Shown: positions 34,539 to 46,636, counted from the stretch's first letter. The stretch: DNA of 64,000 nt from Purpureocillium takamizusanense (GCF_022605165.1 NC_063070.1:496001-560000); one strand, 5' to 3'. A program made the numbers and translations. Notes: generated from the letters alone by a model not told the origin.

Positions 34539-35877
34539 GCTGCCGTTTGAATCGATCGGTATCCCCAAAAATTGGTCTATTGAGGAAATGGAGTCGCGAA
34601 GCTTTGTATGGTTGACTTAGCAGTCGAGAGGAGCTGCGAGGTGAAGGCTTGCCGGGGCGGACCAGCTAAGTGATGCTGGTTGGCGAGCGTGCCAGGCTTT
34701 GCGCGTTAGGGGTTGCACTAACGTAGGGTTTGAAGGAAGAGGTGTAGTTGGAGAGTTCAGTGACGCATCGGTCGGAGAGGGAATGAATGGAGGAGCATGT
34801 AAGGAGACAGTACACGAGGTGTCGCTGTTGACCGTGGCCTTGAAGCGATGAACAGAACACGACGTCGTTAATGAGTGCAGGATGCAGGGAAGTTTAAGTG
34901 GACCCCCTGTCGAGACAAGTGCCCACGCTGTCCTTTTGGTCAAGGGGGCAGCAGGGGTATAACCCCCACTATACGTAATACCGATCCCATATACCAAGTA
35001 GATTCGGGCCTCTTAAATTACTATACGCGTAACTTAAAAACTATATTTGTAATTTAATAAAAAGCGAGTGTTTTTATAGTATTAACCTAGCTTATAAATA
35101 GCTCTTATCTTATTATTAATAATATCTTAACTTTTATATAATTATATAATTATATTATTTATTATTACTTTCTTTTTAACTTAAAATAATATTAGCTATT
35201 TAAATAAAAAATAAACTAAATTAATATTTTATCTTTTTAAGCTTATATTTACTCTTATATTATATTTACTAGTTTAAGTAAATAGAAAATAAGACTAATA
35301 TATTAGAATATATCTTAATATCTTAATTAGAGCATTATAATATATCTATTATAATAAAGTATATTAATAAAGCTTAATAAATCTTAAAAAACATTATATT
35401 TTTCTAATATTATTATTTTACTCTAAGTTATTAAAGCTTATATTAAGTTATTAATTATATTTCTAATAATATATAATTTTTATTATAGTACGAGGGTCGA
35501 GAAATAACTCCTTAATAGGTAAGTAAGTATTATAGACCTTGCGTAACGCAAGCCGCCTTATTTAGGAACGTACTTAGGTAGGTAGTAGGTAGGTAGGTGC
35601 TTGTATATATGCTAGATAAAGCGCATGTTTTAGCATAAAAAGTTTCGTCTTCTCAAGCACATTGGGCACTGCGTGATGCTTGGGCACCCGGTCCGCCGAC
35701 GACGTTGACAGACCTAAGTCCAGTGCCGTTGAGCAGCGAGTAACCTTCTCACGTCTAGAACCTTGCATGCGTCGGAATCTCCCTCGAGTCTCTCGCTGGG
35801 CTCTAAGTAGTCCCGACACCAACTTAGCCAAGTCGTGAACTCATTTTCGTCTCTCAGATTGCCGGCAGCTCCTCGTA
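34539..35877. other. Divergent intergenic region DNAJC3/HAUS1
   Basis: 1.3 kb. The middle 34985-35560 is RIP island 3; a short AGGTAGGTAG run sits at about 35572-35600. Promoters of DNAJC3 and HAUS1 must lie in the two GC-balanced flanks. Confidence 0.65.
34985..35560. repeat. AT-rich RIP-degraded island 3
   Basis: About 575 bp of AT-rich DNA. From 35101 to 35330 there is no CpA or TpG. TpA and ApT runs dominate and C survives mainly as CTT or CTA. No readable element structure. It sits in the DNAJC3/HAUS1 promoter interval. Confidence 0.8.
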
Positions 35878-36810
35878 ATGGCTCATCATCGCCCTCGTCG
35901 ATGCGCCCAACAACATGAGGATGCGCCCGGAGCCGCCATCTTCTCGCCCTCTGTTGCGCGCATCGCCGCATCCGCGGCCCGCGACTGGGCCTACGTCGAC
36001 TCTTGGCTCGCGTCCAAGCTTCCTGCCGGTCGGCCCCCGCCGTCGTTTGAGCGCAACACCCATACGCTTAAAGCGTTGCTGAGCCTGTCCGCCTACAACG
36101 AGACCGCCGATGAGGAGCGCCTGTTGCTCGCTCGAGTTGACAACGCCTCCCTCGATGAGCTGCGCATTCACTGTCAGCCGCCTCAGCAATCGCTCAAGGC
36201 GCATATGCTCGCGGCTGTTGAGGATGGGATGCCAAAGGAAGGTGCTCATGCCCTTACATCCCTAGCGCGGCTGTCTGTCTCGGCGAAAGACTTCAAGGCA
36301 GATCCCCAGGGCCTCACGCGACCTGTAGTCGCCTTGCAAGCATCCCTGTTCGATACAGAGCAGATGGCCGCGCGCGTCGACTCCTTCCGCCACCATGCTG
36401 AACGGGTGGCCGAAGAGGCAGCTATTCTCTTGCACAGCCTGCAGGATCAGTCTTACCTACCTGCTTCGGACATGGCTAAGCGGAATCTTGAACTACAGCG
36501 CAATATCAAGGTAGCCTCCTCGACCCTGCCGCCAGAGCACGCCGACCGTGCCCCTGCCGCCGACACTTCATCCCCGCCCCAACCTTCTGTCGAAGACGTC
36601 GCCGAACAGGAGCGCCGCCTCCTCGAGCTGCTCAAACGGAGGAGAGAGCTTGAGCAGCAGATGTCGGCCTTCGTCGGCTTACCCAGCGACCCTGATATGG
36701 CAAGGAGCGAGGTGGACGCGCTTCGACGTCACCTGCGAACCATCACTTCACATCGCGATGCTGCTTTCGAGGGTCTCATGGACCGAGACAGTCATTTGAA
36801 CCGCCCGTAA
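35878..36810 (+). CDS. HAUS1: HAUS augmin-like complex subunit 1
   Basis: A single-exon gene of 310 aa. The protein is nearly all helical: after SVARIAASAARDWAYVDSWLASKL comes a region with HTLKALLSLSAYNETADEERLLLAR, which I recognise as typical of fungal HAUS1. Coiled-coil heptads follow (VDSFRHHAERVAEEAAILLHSL and EQERRLLELLKRRRELEQQ). The C-terminus, LRRHLRTITSHRDAAFEGLMDR, is another coiled coil. Augmin recruits gamma-tubulin to existing spindle microtubules for branching nucleation; yeasts lack it but filamentous fungi keep it. The stop codon is 123 bp from the VAC14 stop, the genes being convergent. Identification is by family pattern without a search. Confidence 0.83.
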   Translation: MAHHRPRRCAQQHEDAPGAAIFSPSVARIAASAARDWAYVDSWLASKLPAGRPPPSFERNTHTLKALLSLSAYNETADEERLLLARVDNASLDELRIHCQPPQQSLKAHMLAAVEDGMPKEGAHALTSLARLSVSAKDFKADPQGLTRPVVALQASLFDTEQMAARVDSFRHHAERVAEEAAILLHSLQDQSYLPASDMAKRNLELQRNIKVASSTLPPEHADRAPAADTSSPPQPSVEDVAEQERRLLELLKRRRELEQQMSAFVGLPSDPDMARSEVDALRRHLRTITSHRDAAFEGLMDRDSHLNRP

Positions 36811-36933
36811 ATGAATGGTCTGTTGAGGTACGTTCCTCCCTAGACGTACAGTAGTACCCTTCTGAACAAACGCCAACCAGCCCACCGTTTGCTATTCGCG
36901 ACTCATTGCCGAGCCGCCGTTGTCCGCTGCCAG

Positions 36934-39900
36934 CTACTGATTTCGCCTGTTCTTGCCAGATACTGCACCGCCAAGCCTCCCAAACTGTCGTCCTAGGCCA
37001 GACTTCTTTGCTGGCTGTGCCGGCAACACTGGCGCAACATCTTTCTGAGGCATTGGGGGCGCAACCCCCGGACCCGTGCCCCGACCCTCTTTCCCCTTCG
37101 CCTCGAGGGACACCTCGCCTACGCGCAGGTCACCAAACCCTGGCACCGGCGCTTCCTCGCCTTCCAGAGTGTGTCGCTGCACCCTTCTTGCCCTCTCTTG
37201 GACGCTACGAAACTTTTCTAGAAGCTCCACCCAGCGGATGCTGCCATCATCACGACCCTTGAGTCGGTTTGGACGATCATAGTTGGAGCTGCTTGTAGAA
37301 GTTGATGCGCTTTTAGAGCCAATCGAGTCAGCCGTTGCAACAGGGCATGGGAAGATGGCCTTCAAGGTCAAAGACATTGGACACCAATGCTCGGAGGCTT
37401 ACCTTCGTGGCGCCACATGCAAATAGCCGATGGAGCTCACACTATTGAGCCTATTCTTCAACGCGGCGAAAGCGGATGATTGCGGTAGCAGCATAAGGAT
37501 GCCATACATGCACTTGTACAGGTATGGATACTTTTCGGGCTCCAGCAGCTGGAGCCTCAAGTCTTTGCAGACCGTACATGTTAGTACACACTAGGCCGCT
37601 TGCTAGATAAAGAAAGGGACGCACGCACATGTGAAGACAGGTGACTCAATTAGCTGCACCAGCTTGTCGACTTGGATCAATAGGTCGACAGTCATGTCCA
37701 GTTCGCCACTGTTTGCCGTCAATGCTCGTGACATACTTGCCAGATATCGAAATTCCTGCACTCACAAGATCTGGAGGAGATGATATGCTTGCTCGTATGC
37801 TTGGGCGAGCAAGCACAAGGAGAACGTGGCGACGGCATTGTAGCACCAAGATCTGAACAACGCGACAAATAGCGTCTGCCCATCCTTAGTTTCGAGATTG
37901 CGCAGTCTCTTCCGTACCTCACCAAGCTGTGGTGCTGTGATAAGGTTGTTGTTAAGATTCTGAACCATGATACTGGCAAATTCGACATCTTCCTCTTTTT
38001 CTATGCAGTCCGCGAGTGTGCGGTATATCCGCTCGGGGCTGAGGCTCGTGCACAGTTGGCGGATGATTAGGTTGCCCCTAGTTTCTAACAGCTTCCGGTC
38101 CGTCGAGAATAGTTGCAACAAATTCACCATGAAGTTAGCAAAGTAGTCATCTTCGCTATTCCGTGAAATTTGTGAGAGTAACTGGAGATCCTTCTTGACG
38201 ACAGCGTCAGATGGGTCGGATAGGGTTTTGAGGAGCGCGGGAAAGGTTCCATCGTTAAAGGCAAGCACCTTGCGTGGGGCCTTTCTGTGAAGCATAATAA
38301 GCCAGGTTAATGCCGCCACACGGGTTGCCTCATGGTCGTTCAGAAACAGCAGTGTTAGTGAGTTCACAGCCGCAGCATAGTCCAGGTCACTCTGCGAGTA
38401 CGAAACGAAGCCGCCCGCGGGCGACGAAAGTGATCTGCCCTGACCAGGTGTGGGGCTTTGGACGTCCTGATCGCGTGAACTTGCCAGGGAAACTCGATTA
38501 CTGTGAGAGTCGTCCAGTCTGTCGGTAGGCAGGGCAAGTCTTGATGCCGATTGAAAGTGCGGTGCGGCTCCGTTATAGGCCCCAATTCCCGACTCGTCAG
38601 ACAATGAAACGACGTATTCCATGAGGCGGTTATTAACGCGGGTCGCGGCCTGGTGTATAGTGTCCTTGCTGCTGGCCATGGCCGGGAGCATATGTGCCAG
38701 TATCTTGGGTGTGAAGGGAAGGACCTCCTCAGGATAAATGTCTAAAAACTCAACAATCCAACGTAGTGATTCTAGGAGACAATCCTCTTCTACAATTGCA
38801 TGTGCAACGTTAGCAATAGGCGCTGGTTCGAAGGGTTTTCAAACCAGGACAGGCGTCTGGAAACGAACCTAGTGGTGAGTCCAGCGTTGACGTCAATATC
38901 TCTAGAACCTCCTTGTAATTGATCTCCACATCCTGTCCGGGTATCCAATCCTCGACCGCGCTCTCGTCATCGTTATCATCGACGGGATCTGAATCGACCT
39001 CGTCGCCTTCTTCCAGGTCAGGGTGGAAGCTGTCCGTATCAATCGAATCTTGTCGTTTTCTCTTGCCGCCTTCCCTGGATTTCCGACTGTCGGCGATCCC
39101 TTTCTTGACACGAGCAATGCGCTGGATTTCATTGAGGAACTTGTCAAGGCACGCCTGCGTTGCAGTCCGGACGTCCGAGTTCTGATCGCCAAGGAACTTC
39201 AAAAGCCCGCCGAGGAAGTCGGGTAGATAAGTAACCAACTCCAAGTCGGGAATAGAATCCAGTAAAGTTATCCAGCCAACGAGGAACTGGCGTGTGAAGG
39301 GATTGACGACCCAAATACGCTCCTTCAGAAGTGGAATGAACCGGGACAGTGAGAAGGCAGTTGGTAGTTGCGTGCGCGGATCGTCTGGGCCTGCCTTGTC
39401 GTCATCACCGAGATCCGGTGGTGCTTCTAACACCGAGACGTACGACGCAGCCGACTCGGAAACTATGTCTTTGATGAGACGATCTAGAAGTTCAGCCCCG
39501 TTTTTCACCGAGAGCTCCGAATCGGCACCAAGCTTCAGATTCAGAAACGGGGGTCGTGAGTGTCAGCAGGTTCACAGAGGACATAAGCGAAGTCGTTATT
39601 TAGGGGGGTTCACGTACGCGGCAGAGCTGATCGAATATGTTATTAAAATATACGAGGATCTCCCCCTTGGCGACCTTGGCGATGTTGTACATGGCCTCGC
39701 AGGCGTAGTAGCGAACCCGGGCATCTTGGTCCGTGAAGCAGGCCAAGACCGGAGGCACGATCCTGGCTAGATAGCGCGGCAGCTCCTGCGGGAAAGAGGT
39801 CAGTGGCGAGGTTAGACAACAGCACGTGGGGAACAGCGTTTCAAAACGAGCGAGGACCGCAACCACAGCCTCATAACACGAACCACCACTTGCGCGACAC

Positions 39901-40289
39901 TGGTGCCTCAGGTGGGATAGGGGCGGCAGCGACAGCTTACGGGTCCAAGGGCGATGGCGGCGGCAGCAAGGCCGATCAAACCGCCGTTGCGGGCATGCGG
40001 TTGATGGACTGCATAAGCGTAGTCATTGCAAAGCTGCTCGAGAATGTCGTATACGCGTTGGAAGTCCTTGGTCGCGACGAGATCTCGGATAACCCTCTCG
40101 AGCCTTGCAGTGCCGTCATATTAGCCTAGCTCATCTCGGCCACCCCCTCACTCATATCACACTCGCCAGGACTAACAAGAAGCAACGAGAGGAGACGAAA
40201 GAGGCCAGGTGCTAGACTCACTCGAGCGCGCCAACCTTGCGCTTGTCGTACAGCTTGTCATTTAGGGCTCGCTGGATGTTGGCGTCCAT
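36934..40289 (-). CDS. VAC14: VAC14, scaffold of the PI3P 5-kinase (Fab1/PIKfyve) complex
   Basis: Eight exons (40289-40222, 40103-39941, 39785-39618, 39532-38869, 38789-37766, 37708-37629, 37562-37403, 37309-36934) encode 900 aa with every phase consistent. The N-terminus MDANIQRALNDKLYDKRKVGALELE and HEAT-like repeats (LPRYLARIVPPVLACFTD, RVRYYACEAMYNIAKVAKGE, RFIPLLKERIWVVNPFTRQF) define the family. The C-terminal Vac14 region carries LLQIFGELDMTVDLLIQVDK, SPVFTYLRLQLLEPEKYPYL and LPQSSAFAALKNRLN, then a basic Gly-rich tail. Vac14 holds Fab1 and Fig4 together on the vacuole membrane to control PI(3,5)P2. An upstream ATG at 40542 (MASSTTEIDKLARG) has a TAA in its frame after 16 codons and is not used here. 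Confidence 0.95.
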
Positions 40290-40689
40290 CTTGGCTACTG
40301 GAACATGCTCCTCGTCGCTCAGTACGGCAGAGCAGGCCAGCTGGCTCCCCAGACGCGTGTGCTCCGCCAACAAGCGCTGCCGAATGACGGACGGCAAGGA
40401 TCAAATAACTGCAAGTATGCTCGACTCGGTCGTTGGCTGGCGTATGCGTGACACCTATGCGGAACCGGCGGATGGGCAGAAGGACGGGAAGTTATATGCG
40501 ACCGCGGGCGAGCTTGTCGATTTCGGTGGTGGAGGAAGCCATGATTAAAGTGGAATGCGGATTTCATGGCTCATGACGGAATAGCCAGAGCTTTGCTCAG
40601 TTACCAGCTAGTAGCTTCGAGCTGGTCGAACAGTACCTAGGTACCTACTAACGTCCCGCCCTATAAGACCAGGCACCTAGCAAGGTCCC

Positions 40690-41560
40690 GTCTTAATTTT
40701 CTAACGCGCCTAACCTAGCCTAGCATTAATAATCTTTACTTTATTCTAAAGATAATTTTAGATTATTATAGTTATTTTATTACTTAAAATAGTAATAATT
40801 AACCTTAAGTAATTATATTATTAGCTATCTTTTAATATTTTATTTATTAGTATTATTATTAAGAATAATAGCAGTAGCGCTAATAATAGTCTTTTTAAAA
40901 GAGCTTATAAAGGAGCTATTTAATAGTATTATAGGTAGTATTATAAGTAATATTATAGGTGACTTTATAAGTAGCTTTAAAAGGCATTAGCTATAATATA
41001 TTAAAATAGCTATTATATATCTTTCTTTCATAAAATAGTTTAATATTAACTTTATTAATAAATAATATTTAAATATAATAAGCTATATAATATAAGATTA
41101 ATAAAAAACAAAAAAATAAAAAAAGTAAAATACTTTAATAATATAAGTATTCTTTCTTTAAAAATAATATTACTATTTCTAAAATAGCTTTATTATTTAT
41201 AATCTACTTACTTAAGATATAATAATTAATTAAAAACCGCTCTTATTTATTAATTAATAATAGCTTCTATCTAATAGGGATAAAGATATATATATCTATT
41301 GTCTATATTATATATATATAAAGTAGCTCCTTAAAGACCCTAATATTATAACGTTTTTAAAGCTCCCGCGAGGGCATCTATACGCGCTTACTAAATATCC
41401 CCCTCTTTTAGAGAATAGAAAATAAAAATAAATACTTGCGTATATATATATATATATATATATATACGGAGTAATATATTATAGGCCGCCATTCTTACTA
41501 TCCTTCTTTCCTAAGACCTAGAGCATATAGACGACACACCCACTAACTGCTATCGACTAT
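40690..41560. repeat. AT-rich RIP-degraded island 4
   Basis: About 870 bp of TpA-rich DNA with rare CpA/TpG, for example 40735-40860. Locally repeated words such as AGTATTATAGGTAG/AGTATTATAAGTAA near 40925-40970 suggest an older internal tandem structure. No reading frame survives. Confidence 0.8.
41441..41466. repeat. (TA)13 microsatellite
   Basis: Thirteen perfect TA units at the right side of RIP island 4. Confidence 0.9.
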
Positions 41561-41688
41561 AAATGCCTTGCCTAGTGCATCTGATATAACGGCAAGGCCG
41601 ACTTGTAGGACGAAACGCGTTTGCAATCTTCTTGCTTAAGACCTTCTTTATAATAAAACACAGCGCGTTTTGCGCGTAACTCCAAGCT

Positions 41689-41722
41689 TATATATATATA
41701 TATGTGTGTGTATGTGTGTGTG
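41689..41722. repeat. TA/TG compound microsatellite
   Basis: A TA run changing into TGTGTGTATGTGTGTGTGT. About 155 bp beyond the desaturase stop codon. Confidence 0.85.
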
Positions 41723-41877
41723 TCATTCATCGTGTAAAGCGGCTGATCTACTATCGAATGCTTTCCTGCAGCCAAGTCGATATGTTTGCTCACTAGCGCC
41801 CAGTATCGCTCAGGTGCCTCGCACGGAGCCGCCCGACTGCATGCCGGGTAAGCGTATGGTCGCGGGAACACTTCGGT

Positions 41878-43673
41878 CTAATGGTGATGGGCGTGGTGGT
41901 GGCCTGAGAGGTCACCGCTTTGCGCGACGGCTCGCTGACACTTGGCTAGGATGGCCGCTTGCCGCGATACTTCCGAAAGACGGCCGATGACCTGCTTGTT
42001 TCCGTCTGCGAAGCCGTATAGGGCGTAGGGGATGCCCATATCATTGCAAAATTCTTGTACCAGCTTCTGGGCCTTTCGGAGATTGTGGCGTGGCATCCGG
42101 GGGAACAGATGGTGAATCGCCTGGAACTGCAACCCGCCGTGGACAAAGTCAACCCACTCCGGACAGTCCACGTCCATCGTCGTTCGCAGCATCCTCTGAG
42201 CAAACGACTCGTCCGGGCCGAGGTCTGCAGTGCTCATGGCAAAGTGAGAAAGGACAATCTGAATATGCAGAGGCGAGGACGCGATGTGGCTGACCATGAC
42301 GAAGACGAAGCGAGACCAGTTGTCCGGGATGCACTTGTACAATATGCCATAGCCGAACCATGTCCAGAAGAAAACCTGCCCGACCAGCTCGACCCAACGG
42401 TGCCACGCGCCTGGCCCTTTCTTGGGGCCTCTGTTGGCGAGCAAGTAATCCCACGAGAGGGCGTAAAGATTGAACCTCCCCAGCGCCAAAAGCGGGTAAT
42501 ATGTCCAAGACTGAAAGCGCAAGAGGACCTTGGCCACGGCATCGTACTTCATGACCCTATCGTAATATGTCGATCGCAGGTTGCCCAGAAGACGGTGCGA
42601 CACCGCAAAGAGGGGCATGTGCTCGATGTCGGGGTCGTGCTCAGGTGCGTTGGTCATGATGTGATGGACATTGTGATTTCTTTTCCACCAGCCCATCGAC
42701 AAACCGCCAATGAAGTCTGCTATGAAGATGGCGATGAGGCTGTCGGTGTGATACTTGTGCGTGATGGCCATGTGACCAGCGTCGTGTGCAGCAAAGACAA
42801 GCTGCCACCACGTTAAGCCAAGGAACAATCCGCCAAGGGCGTACTGACCATATCGCAGGCAGACGAGCATGGTCAAGAAGAATCCGACATAGCGGCAACA
42901 ATCAAAAGCATACGCCATATTGTCGCACTTGTATAGCCCAACATCAACGATTTTCTGGTGTAGCTCTCTGTACTTGGCCAAAATTCTGGCCTGCGTTTGG
43001 GGCTCCGGAGCAGGGTACTTGTCGAGGTCGAGAGTGATATGTTCTCGGGTAATTGAGTCCAGGTACGACATGCCGTCCATTTCGCTCTCGGCCTCGGAAT
43101 GAGATGAAGCGGAAGAGGGTCGACGGGAGCGACTTGTTGCGCGATGCCGAAGTGATTGGCTATCGACATCGAAGACTGGGGAAGGGGATCGGGAGCCCTG
43201 AGTGCTTGATTCGTGCTCCTTGCAACTATTCAGGGCTTGGTCCTCACACTCATCGGTTATATCGACGTTGACAGCGTGCGCTGAGGGCTGAGCTCGGAAG
43301 ACACCTCCCTGTATCGGGGCCAGGAAGTTCTTCCAAGTCCCTTCAACCCGCCCAATGCGGTACCGGGTCATGCGCTCCTTGGCATCATCAGAGTGAAGAC
43401 TAGAGGGAGCAAGATCATCGTCAGCAAGGTATCTAGCGATCCATATTGGAAGATGTTGCTGCCATACGCTTCAATTTCAGCCGTGGCATCCCTCCCCACC
43501 ATATGTAGGATTGCCTTGTCGCCACCAGGATGGTACGGAAGCCACGCGTCCACTTTGAGTATATGGCCATCGAAGACGACTATCTTGCGGCCGGCTGCAA
43601 TCAGAGCCTCGACCTCGTCGCGCCGCATGGTCGGATAGTCCCGAGGACCGCTCGTTTGGTGTGGGAGCGCCAT
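41878..43673 (-). CDS. Delta-8 sphingolipid desaturase with N-terminal cytochrome b5 domain
   Basis: Two exons (43673-43468, 43399-41878) encode 575 aa. Exon 1 carries the cytochrome b5 heme motif WLPYHPGGDKAI and VGRDATAEIEA; the splice (GTATGG donor, CTAG acceptor) adds LHSDDAKERMTRYRIGR, probably giving the second heme histidine. The membrane desaturase domain has the three histidine boxes HDAGH, HNVHH and QAIHH, the last with Gln in place of the first His as in b5-fused front-end desaturases. The enzyme inserts the delta-8 double bond into the long-chain base of fungal glucosylceramide at the ER. The protein ends in a His-rich tail (GHHHAHHH). Substrate assignment follows the family; delta-6-type fatty acid desaturases share the fold. 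Confidence 0.92.
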
Positions 43674-44715
43674 GTTGGTGGCAAGTAGGATTCGGCAGAG
43701 GCGCCTGTCACGGGAAACAAAACGAAGGCGCCACAGGATCCGCGGCGTCAAAGGTCGAGGCGAGGCTGTCACACGGCCCGTAGCTCTGATTGACCCGCGT
43801 CTGAATATCCCAGGACGAGGCGAGGGGAAATGGAAGCTAGCCACCGGGCAAACCAGCTCTGAGGCTGGAACGGCGTGACTGTTACTGCGGGGGTGGTCGA
43901 AACGCGGTGCAGTGTTCAAGGCGTCTCGAAGTGAGCTCGGGGTTCAAATAATAGTTCTGCAGGGGAATTAAAGGCGGGGAGAACCATGCACCAAGGGGTA
44001 GGTCGGACATCAGTTGCCTCCCGAGGCTCCGTCAATTCTGCTCTGCGGATGGAACGCGGAACAGGGGGAACAAAGAACGTGCGTGGCATGTGGTACGTAC
44101 GACGCGGCAGGTATGGAAGGGCTCTCCGAGGATCAAGCCCCTGGACCAGCGCCCCCTCGCGTGCCCCACATCAACCTATTCGACAACGGCCCCCGGGGCA
44201 ATCGAGCTTCGTCAAGGTACATCGTTCGCGTTCAGTGTTCACGGAGCTGCTGCCAAATGCCTGTATTTGCCACATCACCATCGTATGCGCTCTCGCTTAC
44301 AGTTTTCGGGGACACCAACTGTCAAACTCGCTACGCATCCCAGTAAGTCAATGCTGCATGTACGCCTTTGGGCGCCGTGACCTTCACCCACATGCAAACA
44401 GTCGCGTACGACGGCCAGGTGACCTTGATACCAAGGCAAAAAGGAACAGTTCACCAGCATGTTGCGACCCAATGCCATAAATGTGATTTATTTATTCTAC
44501 ACAGCCATTGAGGCTGACCCCTGACGAACGTCTTGCGATCCACTTGTCATGTCCATCTCCGTCTTGCTCCTGCTGGTTTTTAGGGTTCCGGCTCGGCAAA
44601 TCCCTCCACCTCCTGATCCCCCCGCATCTAAGTATTTAGCACTCGAGCAGACCCAGGTAGAAGAACGTCTGACCACGCCGCAGAGTGCTCGTAATACACC
44701 TGTCCACACCTTCGC
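43674..44715. other. Intergenic region desaturase/LPD1
   Basis: About 1 kb between the desaturase start and the LPD1 stop. No gene supported; short frames on the plus strand (43986-44480) have biased, non-protein-like composition. Confidence 0.55.
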
Positions 44716-46636
44716 CTAGAAGTGGATGGCCTTGGCATTGGTCGCCATGGCCGCCTCCTTAAACGCCTCAGCCAAAGTCGGGTGAGCGTGGCACGTCCGC
44801 GCGATATCTTCCGTGGAAGCGCCGTACTCGAGAGCCAGCGTACCCTCAGCAATCATCTCACCAGCGTTGGGTCCGATGATGTGTACACCAAGCAGTCGAT
44901 CCGTCTCGGGATCCGCCAGCATCTTGACGAAGCCGTCCGTGTCCAGGTTAGTCTTGGCGCGCGAGTTGGCGCTGAACGGGAACGTTCCCACTCTGTAAGG
45001 GATCTTCTGGTTCCTGAGGTCCTGCTCGCTCTGACCGACCCACGCCACCTCGGGGTAAGTGTACATGACAGAAGGAATGCAGCCATAGTTGACATGGCCG
45101 AAGCCCTTCTTGATGTACTCGACCACTGCCACAGCCTCCTCTTCAGCCTTGTGGGCAAGCATGGGGCCAAAAGTGGCATCGCCGACGCAGCGGATGTGAG
45201 GGATCTTGGTGCGGTATTCGGAGTCGATGATGACGCGGCCACGCTCATCCAGCTCCATGCCGATGTTCTCGAGGCCAAGGCCTCCGGTGTAGGGGCGTCG
45301 CCCGATGGCAACAAGGACGACATCGGCGTCGAGCTGCGAGCACGATTTCTGTCAGCGAACCAGTAAGATGCGACCATCGAGGGCCGACAACAGGCGTGGG
45401 CGCATTCGTGCTTACCGTTTCAGGCTTACCGCCCTTGGCAGCGTCTACCTCAAGTTTGACCTTGTCGCCAGTCTTATCTCCGCTGATGACCTTGGTGTTG
45501 AGCTTAAAGTCCAAGCCCTGCTTCTTCAAGAGCTTCTGGGTGGACTTGGCGATCTCTGTGTCCATGCCAGGACCTCCAATCTGGCCGAGGAACTCGACAA
45601 CCGTCACCTTGGTTCCCAGGCGCGACCAAACTGAGGCCATCTCGAGACCGATAATGCCACCGCCGATGACGACCATGGTCTCCGGGATCTTTTCCAGCGC
45701 AATAGCGCCGGTGCTAGTAATGACCCGCTTCTCATCAATCTCCAGGCCAGGAAAGGGGGTGGCCTCGGAACCAGTTGCAATCAGAATATTCTTGCCACGA
45801 ACCGTCGTCTCGCCTCCGTCATTGAGTGTCACTTTGATGTCGTTCTCGTTGACAAAGGAGCCCTCGCCTTTGATGTACTCGACACCGTTCTTCTTGAGGA
45901 GAAACTCAACACCCTTCGTGAGGCCCGTGACGGAAGCCTCTTTGGCCTTCATGAAGTTGGCGAGATTCAGCTTAACGTCTCCGACCTCGATTCCACGATT
46001 CTTGGTGTCGTGAAGGATTTGATGGTACAAGTGGGAGTTGTTGAGGAGAGACTTCGAGGGGATACAGCCAACATTCAGGCAAGTGCCGCCGAGCGTGCCG
46101 CGCTTCTCGATACAAGCCACCTGCACAAACGGAGAGACATTAATGGTCAGCATAGTACTTGGCACTTTGAAGACGGGTCGGAAGCCTCTCCCGGTGGCGA
46201 CAACAGCTACTTACCTTCATGCCCTCCTGGCCAGCCTTAATAGCGGCGACGTAACCAGCGACGCCGCCTCCGATGATGACCAGATCCTTCTCCTCTGCGT
46301 GTTGAAGGCGTGTGTTAGTGTTATGGGTTGCCGTGACGGATCGCAGGTATAGGGCGGAGACGGCGCGAACGAACCTGACGCAGAGGCAAAGCCGCGAGTC
46401 CAGCGCAAGAGAGTTGACGAGGCCACAGCAGAGGGCATGCTGTAGACGGTGAAAGCAAGTCAGCAAGTGGACGTGAACGAAGGCCGAGCCCGATCGCTCT
46501 TGACGCGGTGGACGAGTCGCCTGCGTTGGTCGCTGACCAGGTTGAGCGACCAAAAGGTTGGGGTCTGCACATACGACGAAGTTTTCCATGTCGTCGGCCG
46601 CACCGCATTGCGGGCTATTGAACGGCTGGCGAGCAT
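44716..46636 (-). CDS. LPD1: Dihydrolipoyl dehydrogenase, mitochondrial (E3)
   Basis: Five exons (46636-46575, 46439-46375, 46294-46215, 46120-45416, 45333-44716) encode 509 aa. Exons 1 and 2 (62 and 65 nt) encode a targeting leader [17 protein letters not shown]...[13 protein letters not shown], Arg-rich with no acids. Exon 3 opens the FAD site [22 protein letters not shown]. Exon 4 has the redox disulfide [14 protein letters not shown] and the NAD-binding [14 protein letters not shown]. Exon 5 has FAD-contact [18 protein letters not shown] and the catalytic His-Glu pair in [14 protein letters not shown]3 reoxidises dihydrolipoamide in the pyruvate, 2-oxoglutarate and branched-chain dehydrogenase complexes and the glycine cleavage system. 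Translation could also start at 46438 in exon 2, giving a shorter leader. Confidence 0.96.

Larger units (their letters stand above)
40290..41877. other. Intergenic region with RIP island 4
   Basis: Upstream region of VAC14 and 3' region of the desaturase. It contains a small GGTACC cluster at 40632-40680, RIP island 4 (about 40690-41560), and TA and TA/TG microsatellites at 41441-41466 and 41689-41722. No gene supported. Confidence 0.65.

Noticed and set aside
40290..40542. An upstream ATG (40542, MASSTTEIDKLARG) as the VAC14 start
   Set aside because: Its frame reaches a TAA after 16 codons, and the only intron donor nearby is weak (GTCGCA). The conserved family N-terminus begins at 40289.
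42055..42816. A 253-codon plus-strand frame opposite the delta-8 desaturase
   Set aside because: Antisense shadow; the minus strand carries all three histidine boxes of the desaturase.
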